The notes beneath the pieces are model-generated. The model was given only the letters and a program-made list of their open reading frames with translations, searched no databases and had not been told where the DNA came from. From contig CANMIP010000026.1 in the NCBI GenBank assembly GCA_947497945.1, forward strand, positions 34,178 to 98,177: a stretch of 64,000 bases of DNA, written 5' to 3'. Positions within the stretch are counted from its first letter, which is position 1. The number at the start of each line of letters is the position of its first letter. Made by a program: the position numbers and the translations under genes. Shown here in pieces: positions 63,863 to 64,000 of the stretch. This stretch comes from an uncultured Tropicimonas sp. (GTDB lineage Bacteria; Pseudomonadota; Alphaproteobacteria; Rhodobacterales; Rhodobacteraceae).

Positions 63863-63894
63863 TGTCCCACCACACGGAAGGCGTCACCCGAAGG
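63863..63894 (-). repeat. Right inverted repeat and flanking 8-bp direct repeat of the 7.4-kb region
   Basis: The reverse complement of the left 24-base repeat lies at 63863-63886 and is directly followed by CCCGAAGG at 63887-63894. It is 30 bases downstream of the tuf stop on the minus strand. Confidence 0.75.
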
Positions 63895-63923
63895 GCGGCC
63901 TTTCCATTCCGATTCCGAGTGCG

Positions 63924-64000
63924 TTACTCGATGATCTTGGAGACAACGCCGGCGCCGACGGTGCGGCCGCCTTCGCGGATGGCGAAGCGCAGCTTCTCTT
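63924..64000 (-). CDS. tuf: Elongation factor Tu, C-terminal end (5' part outside window)
   Basis: The last 25 codons are visible in the minus strand: [20 protein letters not shown], then KIIE and TAA at 63926-63924. This ending is diagnostic for EF-Tu, which delivers aminoacyl-tRNA to the ribosome. Most of the gene lies to the right of the window. Confidence 0.95.
   Translation of the reverse strand, partial: EKLRFAIREGGRTVGAGVVSKIIE

Larger units (their letters stand above)
56467..63886. mobile_element. Putative 7.4-kb transposed segment bounded by 24-bp inverted repeats
   Basis: The two ends are exact reverse complements for 24 bases and have an 8-base direct repeat (CCCGAAGG) on the outside, as a target duplication would. 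The contents (AraC regulator, SDRs, broken genes, IS3 and IS5 debris) differ in gene state from both flanks, which are intact housekeeping or core clusters. No complete transposase matching these ends is present, so the segment is either dead or moved by a related IS elsewhere. Confidence 0.55.

Noticed and set aside
1..64000. tRNA genes
   Set aside because: A visual scan for T-loop words such as GGTTCGAATCC and matching acceptor ends found none, but a covariance search could not be run.

Overview
The window comes from a high-GC alphaproteobacterium, most likely a marine member of the Rhodobacteraceae (Roseobacter group). Supporting signs are a MipZ division-site ATPase, a Tat operon followed by a DUF815 ATPase, a surE-pcm-nlpD cluster, an FnrL-type regulatory box, a form II cox-type cluster, and several small envelope proteins typical of that family. 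No rRNA, tRNA, CRISPR array or prophage was found by eye.

Layout. 1-9.4 kb: an amino-acid-type binding protein (cut by the left edge), a membrane-anchored MoeB/ThiF-like enzyme, a sulfatase/phosphonate monoesterase, an AbrB-family membrane protein, an L,D-transpeptidase, a FemAB/GNAT-like protein and MipZ. 9.8-21.9 kb: an exopolysaccharide locus. It holds a Wzc-type tyrosine autokinase, a Wzx-type flippase, two glycosyltransferases, two sugar epimerases, RfbA and three consecutive sulfotransferases, which together suggest a sulfated surface polysaccharide. 22-34 kb: AI-2E-family permease, tatABC, DUF815 ATPase, nlpD-pcm-surE, dut, coaBC, rhodanese, FAD oxidase and an EF-hand protein. 34.5-48 kb: a DUF1566 protein, a periplasmic binding protein next to a GGDEF-EAL protein, lepA, another sulfotransferase-like protein, small envelope proteins, a low-molecular-weight phosphatase, a sirtuin, a copper chaperone and rpmB. 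48.1-56.4 kb: a molybdenum hydroxylase cluster (mocA-like and xdhC divergent from a MoxR ATPase, coxE, coxG, coxS, coxL, coxM). The right edge is the 3' end of a tuf gene.

Accessory region. Between coxM and tuf, about 7.4 kb is bounded by a perfect 24-bp inverted repeat (56467-56490 and 63863-63886). The 8-bp word CCCGAAGG lies outside both ends as a direct repeat. Inside are an AraC-type regulator, one intact SDR and three broken genes: an SRPBCC protein with an amber stop, an SDR with an opal stop, and a CrtC/AttH-like gene with a frameshift and a truncated end. A decayed IS3-family element and IS5-family debris follow. This looks like a transposed catabolic segment that is now decaying.

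The most unusual signal is inside the IS3 copy. Its transposase frame carries three extra blocks, each adding a multiple of three nucleotides and each matching a short palindromic element. Two families can be told apart: A (about 43 bp, two copies) and B (about 40-56 bp, three copies, in both orientations). This resembles the in-frame palindromic elements known from Rickettsia. The families are unnamed here and deserve a genome-wide search.
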